Shown here: positions 8,722-22,198 of the stretch, in pieces
How the letters are laid out: every line of letters begins with the position of its first letter
Numbering within the stretch: position 1 is the stretch's first letter
Assembly: GCA_037893225.1 (NCBI GenBank)
Contig: JAZGUH010000328.1
Coordinates: 620,001-684,000, forward strand
Direction of reading: 5' to 3'
Source: Hippasteria phrygiana
Lineage: Eukaryota > Echinodermata > Asteroidea > Valvatida > Goniasteridae
DNA: 64,000 bases
The notes under the pieces: model-generated
What the model was told of the DNA's origin: nothing
Database searches by the model: none
What the model saw: only the letters and a program-made list of their open reading frames with translations
Translations under genes and position numbers: made by a program

Positions 8722-9090
8722 TTAAAGAAGACAATCCTTGTATGGGCCATGGCCCGAACACAAACGGCATCTCTTACAACGAGATCTTGCAGTGTTGATG
8801 GCGTGTGGCTCAAGTGACAGGTGATCAAAATTCACACACAAGGAGTTGTGGCACAGGTGACTGACATCATACCCCCGGGGAAGATCAAGGACTCCAGAAT
8901 AAACAATGTAAGTCAACCTGTGCACACGCATCCTTGTGCGTGAATTTGATTTGGAGCCAGGCATGACAACATTAATAATGCCATATTTCTGCTGGACATA
9001 TCCTGTCCATACCCTACAATTTTTTCTGCCTCTGTGTACAGTCTTTCTTAAAATCTTGCCTTTAATTAGGGCCTTCCAGATGGAATCCAT
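8722..9090 (-). CDS. His-Cys box endonuclease, copy 3
   Basis: Translation identical to copy 1; H78, N99 and all zinc ligands present. Confidence 0.8.
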   Translation of the reverse strand: MDSIWKALIKGKILRKTVHRGRKNCRVWTGYVQQKYGIINVVMPGSKSNSRTRMRVHRLTYIVYSGVLDLPRGYDVSHLCHNSLCVNFDHLSLEPHAINTARSRCKRCRLCSGHGPYKDCLL

Positions 9091-10057
9091 TTTGCTATGG
9101 TTTAAGAAATCTGCATAACAAACAATACAGACCGCGTGCGTGAGGTCAACTTACCTTTGCTACCATATGGCATTGGTCAAACGTTTTCTCCAGCAGTCAT
9201 GATAGCCCTAGCCTGGGCATGCTACAAATAAAAATAAATAAATATACATCTCAGTCTAAATATTGGGTGAAACAATTCAGACAAACTACTTACTTGTAAA
9301 TTTATGAGCCTCAGCGCAACCTATAATTGTAAACATGTTGATAACATGGCGGATAGGCATCTGAAATGTGTATGTGAATAAAAAGACAGCGAGAGCAAAC
9401 AAAGAAAAGAAAGACAGAACCCATTTTGTTCTCTATCATGTGTGTAATCATTACTGTGTTTTCTGTGAGATTTCATAGTTCAAAACATGAAACATACCTA
9501 TTTTTAGCGAGTACACTTGGCATATAGGTTCCACTCACTGATCTCTATAGAGATCACTGGTTCCACTCCACTAAATACGGCGCTCATTTTGTAACCAACA
9601 TAAAAATAGAAAGGAAGAGCGCCACCTGGTGACGCTCAGGAGTAAGGTGGCAATATTTTTTTCACTGGAAATTAAAGATTAAGACTCCTAGAATAATTTT
9701 CTTTTCAAATTTATGAGAGTTGAAGGAATTTTTTTTTTTTATACTCCCCTCCCCACAAACCACCCCTAAAATGGTGGCCCATCTCTGGGCCCAGGTCTAA
9801 ATGTAGCCCTCCCCCCCGCCTCTATGCCAAATAGACCCACGTATTGGTCATTTTTGTGAATGGAATTCCCCGAGTTGGAAGCCACGGGTCACCAATTCTT
9901 GATTTCCACAAATATTTCTACAATCAGTCCAATTTATAGGCCCCAGGGACCTCTTATTCAAAATTACTGGAGGGATCACAAAATATTAATGAGCTCGCGC
10001 GCAGTGATTTTCACAGATTTAGTGGCATGCACCCTGCTGATAGAAGTCATAATTATC

Positions 10058-10398
10058 GTGGCCCTAAAGGGACATGCGCGCATTTCTGCGCAGATTTCTG
10101 CGATGTCGTACATTTTTATTGTTTTGCGATAAAATCCGCAATGCGCAGAAAATGTGCGCAGAAAATGTGCGCAGAAAATGTGCGCAGAAAATGTGCGCAG
10201 AAAATGTGCGCAGAAAATGTGCGCAGAAAATGTGCGCAGAAAATGTGCGCAGAAAATGTGCGCAGAAAATGTGCGCAGAAAATGTGCGCAGAAAATGTGC
10301 GCAGAAAATGTGCGCAGAAAATGTGCGCAGAAAATGTGCGCAGAAAATGTGCGCAGAAAATGTGCGCAGAAAATGTGCGAATGTACCTTCAGGGCCAC
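10058..10398. mobile_element. Inverted-repeat element, unit 3, 18 minisatellite copies
   Basis: 13-mer array at 10142-10379; same ends and copy number as unit 1. Confidence 0.75.
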
Positions 10399-10465
10399 AA
10401 TACATATACGATAGTGCTGAACCAAATAGGCTAATCTGTTTGTGATTGGGTTTTTATGTTCACAG

Positions 10466-10582
10466 TGGGCCCGTGTCATGAGAGCGTTAATCCGTGTCAG
10501 AATGGAGCCACGTGTACGGGGGTAAACTTCGCAGTAGTCTGCCGGTGCAGCGATGGTTTTGTGGGCGAAAACTGTGAAAGAG
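10466..10582 (+). CDS. EGF-like exon, copy 2 (unit 3)
   Basis: Same translation as copy 1 with AG and GT flanks. The gap to copy 1 is about 7.5 kb because unit 2 has lost its exon. Confidence 0.7.
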
Positions 10583-11016
10583 GTACCGGTTGGCTATTAC
10601 AGAAATCAAATTGGAGAAAGGCTATAAATGGTTCTGAAACAATCAACTGGTTGGGGCGTGCACTAGTTAACTAGTGTTGACATTATTGTACTGCGCAGAC
10701 ATTTTTTCAAACTATACTATTAGGCAAGATAAGCCAAAACTCTGAAGAAAAGAGAAATGTCACAAATCGAATTCATTTTGACTTGCTTTATGAATTTAAT
10801 AATTTTCATTTTACCAACTAGTTCATATTTAGAAAATGCCTTTGGTTATTGGCACAACAGGGAAGCAGTAACTTAAGCATGCACTGAATGAAATGCAATA
10901 GCTTTGCAATGGATGTTTATTGTTAGTGCACCATTATTCTTTTGTTGTTCATAGTGACATGGAATAAACAAAAAACTCTTCATAACCCTAATTACTCACC
11001 AACTGAAAGGTCCACC

Positions 11017-13026
11017 ATGGTTCGCTACAGAAAGGGCATGTTTAAGAGGAAAAAAGCCTATTTTAAAAAAGGCAATGGTCTGACATGTCAGTTGATAAGA
11101 GAAAAGGCTGATGTTTCATCTTTCTATATCAGACCCACAAATGAACAATTGCAACTGGCCTTTCCCAGAGATGAGCGAGGTTCTTTCTACAACCCACCAG
11201 GTGCCAGAACTAATAAAACTGTGATGGTGCTGCGACCGAAAATTGAGGAAATAACGCCGATAAGCAGACTCCAAAGGGAAGGAGCCGACAACTTGAACCC
11301 AGGCGGCTACAGAATTGTTCATGTCAACACTACAGTTGAGACAAGTGTTCGAGCTACCCTGGACCATCAGCATGCGAATCCTGACTGTGATGGCTGGCCT
11401 CAGCTACAGGCAGAGCAAGAAACACACTGGGGCCTTGCTGTTTCAGAGGTGCTGTCATGCAACAAGTGCTACTTCTCGACAGGAAGGAAGAAGCTGTACT
11501 CAGAGATACCTCAGGTCAGCAGAGGCCGACGCACTGCAACTCCAAACATGGCCTTTTAGGTTGGTCTCCTCAACCGGGTATTGCAGCCACAGGAGCAAGA
11601 CGACTTTTGACAGCATTGGGTACAACTGTTCCTTCAATCAGTGGGCTGCAGAAAACAGCAAGCAAATGTGGGGACATTATTATCAATGAAAATGTTAGAT
11701 GTATGGCTGAAAAGAGAAAACTGGTCAAAGGTATTCAAGAATTACAGGGCTATGACAGAGAAAAACCGATTGCTGTCGAATTAGATAGACAATACAATAA
11801 CCCCTTGAGAAACTGTCGGGAACAAAACACCATTTGTGCCGGCAACCCAAACTAGGGACGTAGTATGTGAGAATGTAACCACCCAAAAAATGGTAGTAAT
11901 GTACCACCACGAGAATAAACTCTGTAAATGTGAAAATCAAATGTCGGGCAAACACAGCTGTAACAAGTGGTACGAGCACACATATTCTTGTAGTGCTACA
12001 CGCCCAGCAAATTACAACATGGGGCATGAAAGAGAAGGGGGAATTCAATGTGCCAAGAAACTTCTAGAGTGTAAGGAACCCTTGTTGGCAGAAAGAGTAA
12101 CAAGCGATGCGGACGGGTGTATGGCAAAAGGTTTTATGTCTCAGATGAGAATTAAAGCAGGTATCGAGCCAGAACACTTTCTTGACCCACCTTACTTAAA
12201 TCGATCACTCAGTTCAGCAATCAGTCGGGCCAAATTCAGTGGTGACATGATGCCTGGTAGAACTAAAAATGAAAAAAAAAAGATACAAGACCGGTTAGGT
12301 GACGATGTAAGTCACAGGGTACAAGCAGAAGCAGGGGCAATCCTCAAGAAATGTGGGAGAAACTTTGCCCAAATGTATGACATGGCTGAACAGGCTGCCT
12401 CAACCATTCCCGAATGTTACCAAGGTCGCCACAACCTTTGCAAAAAGCGGTCCTTGGTTTGCAATGGCAATAACAGATTTCCCTACCTTCCTGTTCATGT
12501 TAGGGGAAAACTGAAAATGCTCGAGTCTGACAAGAAACTGCTTTTACTGAAAATTCAGAAGAGAATTGGTCACGAGGCAATGCAAAAAACCAGATATGGG
12601 ACAAGTACACAAAAAGCAGAGTCCATGAACCATGCTTTTTCAAGTTCTAATCCAAAAGGGACACTAACCTTTTCCAGAAATGCTCTCTCAAGAGACCACA
12701 GCGCAGTTCACCTTGTCAACAATGGCCATGCCAACTTAATCATCCTCAAGTGTGAAGCTGCAGGTTGTCCTGTTTTGCCAGGATCTGCAGCTGCCAAAAG
12801 TCTGGCTGAAATGGACAGAAAAGAAAAATATCATTCCCAACGGGCTAGGAGCACACATTATAAAATACGAAGGGCAAAGTGTAGGGCACAACGATATAAC
12901 TTGTACAACTGTGCCAAGTCATTGTACAAAAAGAAAGGGCAACTGGAACCCAAGTCAGCAATCCCTCCAGATGTGGATTGGCAAAGAATTCAGAGTGAGC
13001 ACAATTACAGCATACGTTTCAATTAA
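11017..13026 (+). pseudogene. Mutator-like transposase, copy T4
   Basis: Same two fixed frameshifts as T2; the C-terminal frame is open to 13026 (10 A). Amino-acid markers are His and SSN, identical to T2. Confidence 0.85.
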
Positions 13027-13125
13027 AAATGAATTATAAAAGCAAAAAGTGTAGCATCAAAAAATGGTGAGTAATTTCAGTTATCAAACTTAATGGTGAG
13101 CCAAAAAGTTCTCCTTAATTACATT

Positions 13126-13494
13126 TTAAAGAAGACAATCCTTGTATGGGCCATGGCCCGAACACAAACGGCATCTCTTACAACGAGATCTTGCAGTGTT
13201 GATGGCGTGTGGCTCAAGTGACAGGTGATCAAAATTCACACACAAGGAGTTGTGGCACAGGTGACTGACATCATACCCCCGGGGAAGATCAAGGACTCCA
13301 GAATAAACAATGTAAGTCAACCTGTGCACACGCATCCTTGTGCGTGAATTTGATTTGGAGCCAGGCATGACAACATTAATAATGCCATATTTCTGCTGGA
13401 CATATCCTGTCCATACCCTACAATTTTTTCTGCCTCTGTGTACAGTCTTTCTTAAAATCTTGCCTTTAATTAGGGCCTTCCAGATGGAATCCAT
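13126..13494 (-). CDS. His-Cys box endonuclease, copy 4
   Basis: Translation identical to copy 1. Confidence 0.8.
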   Translation of the reverse strand: MDSIWKALIKGKILRKTVHRGRKNCRVWTGYVQQKYGIINVVMPGSKSNSRTRMRVHRLTYIVYSGVLDLPRGYDVSHLCHNSLCVNFDHLSLEPHAINTARSRCKRCRLCSGHGPYKDCLL

Positions 13495-14461
13495 TTTGCT
13501 ATGGTTTAAGAAATCTGCATAACAAACAATACAGACCGCGTGCGTGAGGTCAACTTACCTTTGCTACCATATGGCATTGGTCAAACGTTTTCTCCAGCAG
13601 TCATGATAGCCCTAGCCTGGGCATGCTACAAATAAAAATAAATAAATATACATCTCAGTCTAAATATTGGGTGAAACAATTCAGACAAACTACTTACTTG
13701 TAAATTTATGAGCCTCAGCGCAACCTATAATTGTAAACATGTTGATAACATGGCGGATAGGCATCTGAAATGTGTATGTGAATAAAAAGACAGCGAGAGC
13801 AAACAAAGAAAAGAAAGACAGAACCCATTTTGTTCTCTATCATGTGTGTAATCATTACTGTGTTTTCTGTGAGATTTCATAGTTCAAAACATGAAACATA
13901 CCTATTTTTAGCGAGTACACTTGGCATATAGGTTCCACTCACTGATCTCTATAGAGATCACTGGTTCCACTCCACTAAATACGGCGCTCATTTTGTAACC
14001 AACATAAAAATAGAAAGGAAGAGCGCCACCTGGTGACGCTCAGGAGTAAGGTGGCAATATTTTTTTCACTGGAAATTAAAGATTAAGACTCCTAGAATAA
14101 TTTTCTTTTCAAATTTATGAGAGTTGAAGGAATTTTTTTTTTTTATACTCCCCTCCCCACAAACCACCCCTAAAATGGTGGCCCATCTCTGGGCCCAGGT
14201 CTAAATGTAGCCCTCCCCCCCGCCTCTATGCCAAATAGACCCACGTATTGGTCATTTTTGTGAATGGAATTCCCCGAGTTGGAAGCCACGGGTCACCAAT
14301 TCTTGATTTCCACAAATATTTCTACAATCAGTCCAATTTATAGGCCCCAGGGACCTCTTATTCAAAATTACTGGAGGGATCACAAAATATTAATGAGCTC
14401 GCGCGCAGTGATTTTCACAGATTTAGTGGCATGCACCCTGCTGATAGAAGTCATAATTATC

Positions 14462-14776
14462 GTGGCCCTAAAGGGACATGCGCGCATTTCTGCGCAGATT
14501 TCTGCGATGTCGTACATTTTTATTGTTTTGCGATAAAATCCGCAATGCGCAGAAAATGTGCGCAGAAAATGTGCGCAGAAAATGTGCGCAGAAAATGTGC
14601 GCAGAAAATGTGCGCAGAAAATGTGCGCAGAAAATGTGCGCAGAAAATGTGCGCAGAAAATGTGCGCAGAAAATGTGCGCAGAAAATGTGCGCAGAAAAT
14701 GTGCGCAGAAAATGTGCGCAGAAAATGTGCGCAGAAAATGTGCGCAGAAAATGTGCGAATGTACCTTCAGGGCCAC
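14462..14776. mobile_element. Inverted-repeat element, unit 4, 16 minisatellite copies
   Basis: 13-mer array at 14546-14757. Confidence 0.75.
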
Positions 14777-14843
14777 AATACATATACGATAGTGCTGAAC
14801 CAAATAGGCTAATCTGTTTGTGATTGGGTTTTTATGTTCACAG

Positions 14844-14960
14844 TGGGCCCGTGTCATGAGAGCGTTAATCCGTGTCAGAATGGAGCCACGTGTACGGGGG
14901 TAAACTTCGCAGTAGTCTGCCGGTGCAGCGATGGTTTTGTGGGCGAAAACTGTGAAAGAG
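14844..14960 (+). CDS. EGF-like exon, copy 3 (unit 4)
   Basis: Same translation and splice flanks as copy 1. Confidence 0.7.
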
Positions 14961-15394
14961 GTACCGGTTGGCTATTACAGAAATCAAATTGGAGAAAGGC
15001 TATAAATGGTTCTGAAACAATCAACTGGTTGGGGCGTGCACTAGTTAACTAGTGTTGACATTATTGTACTGCGCAGACATTTTTTCAAACTATACTATTA
15101 GGCAAGATAAGCCAAAACTCTGAAGAAAAGAGAAATGTCACAAATCGAATTCATTTTGACTTGCTTTATGAATTTAATAATTTTCATTTTACCAACTAGT
15201 TCATATTTAGAAAATGCCTTTGGTTATTGGCACAACAGGGAAGCAGTAACTTAAGCATGCACTGAATGAAATGCAATAGCTTTGCAATGGATGTTTATTG
15301 TTAGTGCACCATTATTCTTTTGTTGTTCATAGTGACATGGAATAAACAAAAAACTCTTCATAACCCTAATTACTCACCAACTGAAAGGTCCACC

Positions 15395-17404
15395 ATGGTT
15401 CGCTACAGAAAGGGCATGTTTAAGAGGAAAAAAGCCTATTTTAAAAAAGGCAATGGTCTGACATGTCAGTTGATAAGAGAAAAGGCTGATGTTTCATCTT
15501 TCTATATCAGACCCACAAATGAACAATTGCAACTGGCCTTTCCCAGAGATGAGCGAGGTTCTTTCTACAACCCACCAGGTGCCAGAACTAATAAAACTGT
15601 GATGGTGCTGCGACCGAAAATTGAGGAAATAACGCCGATAAGCAGACTCCAAAGGGAAGGAGCCGACAACTTGAACCCAGGCGGCTACAGAATTGTTCAT
15701 GTCAACACTACAGTTGAGACAAGTGTTCGAGCTACCCTGGACCATCAGCATGCGAATCCTGACTGTGATGGCTGGCCTCAGCTACAGGCAGAGCAAGAAA
15801 CACACTGGGGCCTTGCTGTTTCAGAGGTGCTGTCATGCAACAAGTGCTACTTCTCGACAGGAAGGAAGAAGCTGTACTCAGAGATACCTCAGGTCAGCAG
15901 AGGCCGACGCACTGCAACTCCAAACATGGCCTTTTAGGTTGGTCTCCTCAACCGGGTATTGCAGCCACAGGAGCAAGACGACTTTTGACAGCATTGGGTA
16001 CAACTGTTCCTTCAATCAGTGGGCTGCAGAAAACAGCAAGCAAATGTGGGGACATTATTATCAATGAAAATGTTAGATGTATGGCTGAAAAGAGAAAACT
16101 GGTCAAAGGTATTCAAGAATTACAGGGCTATGACAGAGAAAAACCGATTGCTGTCGAATTAGATAGACAATACAATAACCCCTTGAGAAACTGTCGGGAA
16201 CAAAACACCATTTGTGCCGGCAACCCAAACTAGGGACGTAGTATGTGAGAATGTAACCACCCAAAAAATGGTAGTAATGTACCACCACGAGAATAAACTC
16301 TGTAAATGTGAAAATCAAATGTCGGGCAAACACAGCTGTAACAAGTGGTACGAGCACACATATTCTTGTAGTGCTACACGCCCAGCAAATTACAACATGG
16401 GGCATGAAAGAGAAGGGGGAATTCAATGTGCCAAGAAACTTCTAGAGTGTAAGGAACCCTTGTTGGCAGAAAGAGTAACAAGCGATGCGGACGGGTGTAT
16501 GGCAAAAGGTTTTATGTCTCAGATGAGAATTAAAGCAGGTATCGAGCCAGAACACTTTCTTGACCCACCTTACTTAAATCGATCACTCAGTTCAGCAATC
16601 AGTCGGGCCAAATTCAGTGGTGACATGATGCCTGGTAGAACTAAAAATGAAAAAAAAAAGATACAAGACCGGTTAGGTGACGATGTAAGTCACAGGGTAC
16701 AAGCAGAAGCAGGGGCAATCCTCAAGAAATGTGGGAGAAACTTTGCCCAAATGTATGACATGGCTGAACAGGCTGCCTCAACCATTCCCGAATGTTACCA
16801 AGGTCGCCACAACCTTTGCAAAAAGCGGTCCTTGGTTTGCAATGGCAATAACAGATTTCCCTACCTTCCTGTTCATGTTAGGGGAAAACTGAAAATGCTC
16901 GAGTCTGACAAGAAACTGCTTTTACTGAAAATTCAGAAGAGAATTGGTCACGAGGCAATGCAAAAAACCAGATATGGGACAAGTACACAAAAAGCAGAGT
17001 CCATGAACCATGCTTTTTCAAGTACTAATCCAAAAGGGACACTAACCTTTTCCAGAAATGCTCTCTCAAGAGACCACAGCGCAGTTCACCTTGTCAACAA
17101 TGGCCATGCCAACTTAATCATCCTCAAGTGTGAAGCTGCAGGTTGTCCTGTTTTGCCAGGATCTGCAGCTGCCAAAAGTCTGGCTGAAATGGACAGAAAA
17201 GAAAAATATCATTCCCAACGGGCTAGGAGCACACATTATAAAATACGAAGGGCAAAGTGTAGGGCACAACGATATAACTTGTACAACTGTGCCAAGTCAT
17301 TGTACAAAAAGAAAGGGCAACTGGAACCCAAGTCAGCAATCCCTCCAGATGTGGATTGGCAAAGAATTCAGAGTGAGCACAATTACAGCATACGTTTCAA
17401 TTAA
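15395..17404 (+). pseudogene. Mutator-like transposase, copy T5
   Basis: Two fixed frameshifts, 10-A run intact. First copy along the window with Thr in the STN motif, six residues beyond the catalytic-Glu motif. Confidence 0.85.
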
Positions 17405-17503
17405 AAATGAATTATAAAAGCAAAAAGTGTAGCATCCAAAAATGGTGAGTAATTTCAGTTATCAAACTTAATGGTGAGCCAAAAAGTTCTCCTTAATTAC
17501 ATT

Positions 17504-17872
17504 TTAAAGAAGACAATCCTTGTATGGGCCATGGCCCGAACACAAACGGCATCTCTTACAACGAGATCTTGCAGTGTTGATGGCGTGTGGCTCAAGTGAC
17601 AGGTGATCAAAATTCACACACAAGGAGTTGTGGCACAGGTGACTGACATCATACCCCCGGGGAAGATCAAGGACTCCAGAATAAACAATGTAAGTCAACC
17701 TGTGCACACGCATCCTTGTGCGTGAATTTGATTTGGAGCCAGGCATGACAACATTAATAATGCCATATTTCTGCTGGACATATCCTGTCCATACCCTACA
17801 ATTTTTTCTGCCTCTGTGTACAGTCTTTCTTAAAATCTTGCCTTTAATTAGGGCCTTCCAGATGGAATCCAT
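17504..17872 (-). CDS. His-Cys box endonuclease, copy 5
   Basis: Translation identical to copy 1. The A-to-C variant at 17437 lies 67 bp past its stop. Confidence 0.8.
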   Translation of the reverse strand: MDSIWKALIKGKILRKTVHRGRKNCRVWTGYVQQKYGIINVVMPGSKSNSRTRMRVHRLTYIVYSGVLDLPRGYDVSHLCHNSLCVNFDHLSLEPHAINTARSRCKRCRLCSGHGPYKDCLL

Positions 17873-18839
17873 TTTGCTATGGTTTAAGAAATCTGCATAA
17901 CAAACAATACAGACCGCGTGCGTGAGGTCAACTTACCTTTGCTACCATATGGCATTGGTCAAACGTTTTCTCCAGCAGTCATGATAGCCCTAGCCTGGGC
18001 ATGCTACAAATAAAAATAAATAAATATACATCTCAGTCTAAATATTGGGTGAAACAATTCAGACAAACTACTTACTTGTAAATTTATGAGCCTCAGCGCA
18101 ACCTATAATTGTAAACATGTTGATAACATGGCGGATAGGCATCTGAAATGTGTATGTGAATAAAAAGACAGCGAGAGCAAACAAAGAAAAGAAAGACAGA
18201 ACCCATTTTGTTCTCTATCATGTGTGTAATCATTACTGTGTTTTCTGTGAGATTTCATAGTTCAAAACATGAAACATACCTATTTTTAGCGAGTACACTT
18301 GGCATATAGGTTCCACTCACTGATCTCTATAGAGATCACTGGTTCCACTCCACTAAATACGGCGCTCATTTTGTAACCAACATAAAAATAGAAAGGAAGA
18401 GCGCCACCTGGTGACGCTCAGGAGTAAGGTGGCAATATTTTTTTCACTGGAAATTAAAGATTAAGACTCCTAGAATAATTTTCTTTTCAAATTTATGAGA
18501 GTTGAAGGAATTTTTTTTTTTTATACTCCCCTCCCCACAAACCACCCCTAAAATGGTGGCCCATCTCTGGGCCCAGGTCTAAATGTAGCCCTCCCCCCCG
18601 CCTCTATGCCAAATAGACCCACGTATTGGTCATTTTTGTGAATGGAATTCCCCGAGTTGGAAGCCACGGGTCACCAATTCTTGATTTCCACAAATATTTC
18701 TACAATCAGTCCAATTTATAGGCCCCAGGGACCTCTTATTCAAAATTACTGGAGGGATCACAAAATATTAATGAGCTCGCGCGCAGTGATTTTCACAGAT
18801 TTAGTGGCATGCACCCTGCTGATAGAAGTCATAATTATC

Positions 18840-19102
18840 GTGGCCCTAAAGGGACATGCGCGCATTTCTGCGCAGATTTCTGCGATGTCGTACATTTTTA
18901 TTGTTTTGCGATAAAATCCGCAATGCGCAGAAAATGTGCGCAGAAAATGTGCGCAGAAAATGTGCGCAGAAAATGTGCGCAGAAAATGTGCGCAGAAAAT
19001 GTGCGCAGAAAATGTGCGCAGAAAATGTGCGCAGAAAATGTGCGCAGAAAATGTGCGCAGAAAATGTGCGCAGAAAATGTGCGAATGTACCTTCAGGGCC
19101 AC
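18840..19102. mobile_element. Inverted-repeat element, unit 5, 12 minisatellite copies
   Basis: 13-mer array at 18924-19083, joint shortest with unit 9. Confidence 0.75.
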
Positions 19103-19169
19103 AATACATATACGATAGTGCTGAACCAAATAGGCTAATCTGTTTGTGATTGGGTTTTTATGTTCACAG

Positions 19170-19286
19170 TGGGCCCGTGTCATGAGAGCGTTAATCCGTG
19201 TCAGAATGGAGCCACGTGTACGGGGGTAAACTTCGCAGTAGTCTGCCGGTGCAGCGATGGTTTTGTGGGCGAAAACTGTGAAAGAG
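19170..19286 (+). CDS. EGF-like exon, copy 4 (unit 5)
   Basis: Same translation and splice flanks as copy 1. Confidence 0.7.
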
Positions 19287-19720
19287 GTACCGGTTGGCTA
19301 TTACAGAAATCAAATTGGAGAAAGGCTATAAATGGTTCTGAAACAATCAACTGGTTGGGGCGTGCACTAGTTAACTAGTGTTGACATTATTGTACTGCGC
19401 AGACATTTTTTCAAACTATACTATTAGGCAAGATAAGCCAAAACTCTGAAGAAAAGAGAAATGTCACAAATCGAATTCATTTTGACTTGCTTTATGAATT
19501 TAATAATTTTCATTTTACCAACTAGTTCATATTTAGAAAATGCCTTTGGTTATTGGCACAACAGGGAAGCAGTAACTTAAGCATGCACTGAATGAAATGC
19601 AATAGCTTTGCAATGGATGTTTATTGTTAGTGCACCATTATTCTTTTGTTGTTCATAGTGACATGGAATAAACAAAAAACTCTTCATAACCCTAATTACT
19701 CACCAACTGAAAGGTCCACC

Positions 19721-21730
19721 ATGGTTCGCTACAGAAAGGGCATGTTTAAGAGGAAAAAAGCCTATTTTAAAAAAGGCAATGGTCTGACATGTCAGTTGAT
19801 AAGAGAAAAGGCTGATGTTTCATCTTTCTATATCAGACCCACAAATGAACAATTGCAACTGGCCTTTCCCAGAGATGAGCGAGGTTCTTTCTACAACCCA
19901 CCAGGTGCCAGAACTAATAAAACTGTGATGGTGCTGCGACCGAAAATTGAGGAAATAACGCCGATAAGCAGACTCCAAAGGGAAGGAGCCGACAACTTGA
20001 ACCCAGGCGGCTACAGAATTGTTCATGTCAACACTACAGTTGAGACAAGTGTTCGAGCTACCCTGGACCATCAGCATGCGAATCCTGACTGTGATGGCTG
20101 GCCTCAGCTACAGGCAGAGCAAGAAACACACTGGGGCCTTGCTGTTTCAGAGGTGCTGTCATGCAACAAGTGCTACTTCTCGACAGGAAGGAAGAAGCTG
20201 TACTCAGAGATACCTCAGGTCAGCAGAGGCCGACGCACTGCAACTCCAAACATGGCCTTTTAGGTTGGTCTCCTCAACCGGGTATTGCAGCCACAGGAGC
20301 AAGACGACTTTTGACAGCATTGGGTACAACTGTTCCTTCAATCAGTGGGCTGCAGAAAACAGCAAGCAAATGTGGGGACATTATTATCAATGAAAATGTT
20401 AGATGTATGGCTGAAAAGAGAAAACTGGTCAAAGGTATTCAAGAATTACAGGGCTATGACAGAGAAAAACCGATTGCTGTCGAATTAGATAGACAATACA
20501 ATAACCCCTTGAGAAACTGTCGGGAACAAAACACCATTTGTGCCGGCAACCCAAACTAGGGACGTAGTATGTGAGAATGTAACCACCCAAAAAATGGTAG
20601 TAATGTACCACCACGAGAATAAACTCTGTAAATGTGAAAATCAAATGTCGGGCAAACACAGCTGTAACAAGTGGTACGAGCACACATATTCTTGTAGTGC
20701 TACACGCCCAGCAAATTACAACATGGGGGATGAAAGAGAAGGGGGAATTCAATGTGCCAAGAAACTTCTAGAGTGTAAGGAACCCTTGTTGGCAGAAAGA
20801 GTAACAAGCGATGCGGACGGGTGTATGGCAAAAGGTTTTATGTCTCAGATGAGAATTAAAGCAGGTATCGAGCCAGAACACTTTCTTGACCCACCTTACT
20901 TAAATCGATCACTCAGTTCAGCAATCAGTCGGGCCAAATTCAGTGGTGACATGATGCCTGGTAGAACTAAAAATGAAAAAAAAAAGATACAAGACCGGTT
21001 AGGTGACGATGTAAGTCACAGGGTACAAGCAGAAGCAGGGGCAATCCTCAAGAAATGTGGGAGAAACTTTGCCCAAATGTATGACATGGCTGAACAGGCT
21101 GCCTCAACCATTCCCGAATGTTACCAAGGTCGCCACAACCTTTGCAAAAAGCGGTCCTTGGTTTGCAATGGCAATAACAGATTTCCCTACCTTCCTGTTC
21201 ATGTTAGGGGAAAACTGAAAATGCTCGAGTCTGACAAGAAACTGCTTTTACTGAAAATTCAGAAGAGAATTGGTCACGAGGCAATGCAAAAAACCAGATA
21301 TGGGACAAGTACACAAAAAGCAGAGTCCATGAACCATGCTTTTTCAAGTTCTAATCCAAAAGGGACACTAACCTTTTCCAGAAATGCTCTCTCAAGAGAC
21401 CACAGCGCAGTTCACCTTGTCAACAATGGCCATGCCAACTTAATCATCCTCAAGTGTGAAGCTGCAGGTTGTCCTGTTTTGCCAGGATCTGCAGCTGCCA
21501 AAAGTCTGGCTGAAATGGACAGAAAAGAAAAATATCATTCCCAACGGGCTAGGAGCACACATTATAAAATACGAAGGGCAAAGTGTAGGGCACAACGATA
21601 TAACTTGTACAACTGTGCCAAGTCATTGTACAAAAAGAAAGGGCAACTGGAACCCAAGTCAGCAATCCCTCCAGATGTGGATTGGCAAAGAATTCAGAGT
21701 GAGCACAATTACAGCATACGTTTCAATTAA
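19721..21730 (+). pseudogene. Mutator-like transposase, copy T6
   Basis: Two fixed frameshifts, 10 A. Carries Asp at MG-x-E and SSN, the T1/T3 type, although it lies between STN copies. Confidence 0.85.
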
Positions 21731-21829
21731 AAATGAATTATAAAAGCAAAAAGTGTAGCATCAAAAAATGGTGAGTAATTTCAGTTATCAAACTTAATGG
21801 TGAGCCAAAAAGTTCTCCTTAATTACATT

Positions 21830-22198
21830 TTAAAGAAGACAATCCTTGTATGGGCCATGGCCCGAACACAAACGGCATCTCTTACAACGAGATCTTGCAG
21901 TGTTGATGGCGTGTGGCTCAAGTGACAGGTGATCAAAATTCACACACAAGGAGTTGTGGCACAGGTGACTGACATCATACCCCCGGGGAAGATCAAGGAC
22001 TCCAGAATAAACAATGTAAGTCAACCTGTGCACACGCATCCTTGTGCGTGAATTTGATTTGGAGCCAGGCATGACAACATTAATAATGCCATATTTCTGC
22101 TGGACATATCCTGTCCATACCCTACAATTTTTTCTGCCTCTGTGTACAGTCTTTCTTAAAATCTTGCCTTTAATTAGGGCCTTCCAGATGGAATCCAT
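21830..22198 (-). CDS. His-Cys box endonuclease, copy 6
   Basis: Translation identical to copy 1. Confidence 0.8.
   Translation of the reverse strand: MDSIWKALIKGKILRKTVHRGRKNCRVWTGYVQQKYGIINVVMPGSKSNSRTRMRVHRLTYIVYSGVLDLPRGYDVSHLCHNSLCVNFDHLSLEPHAINTARSRCKRCRLCSGHGPYKDCLL

Larger units (their letters stand above)
8722..13125 (+). repeat. Array unit 3 (4404 bp)
   Basis: 18 minisatellite copies; T4 has His, SSN and 10 A. By these markers it matches unit 1. Confidence 0.95.
13126..17503 (+). repeat. Array unit 4 (4378 bp)
   Basis: 16 minisatellite copies; T5 has His, STN and 10 A, and carries A-to-C at 17437 downstream of the transposase stop, shared with units 7 and 9. Confidence 0.95.
17504..21829 (+). 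repeat. Array unit 5 (4326 bp)
   Basis: 12 minisatellite copies; T6 returns to the Asp, SSN, 10-A state seen in T1 and T3. Confidence 0.95.
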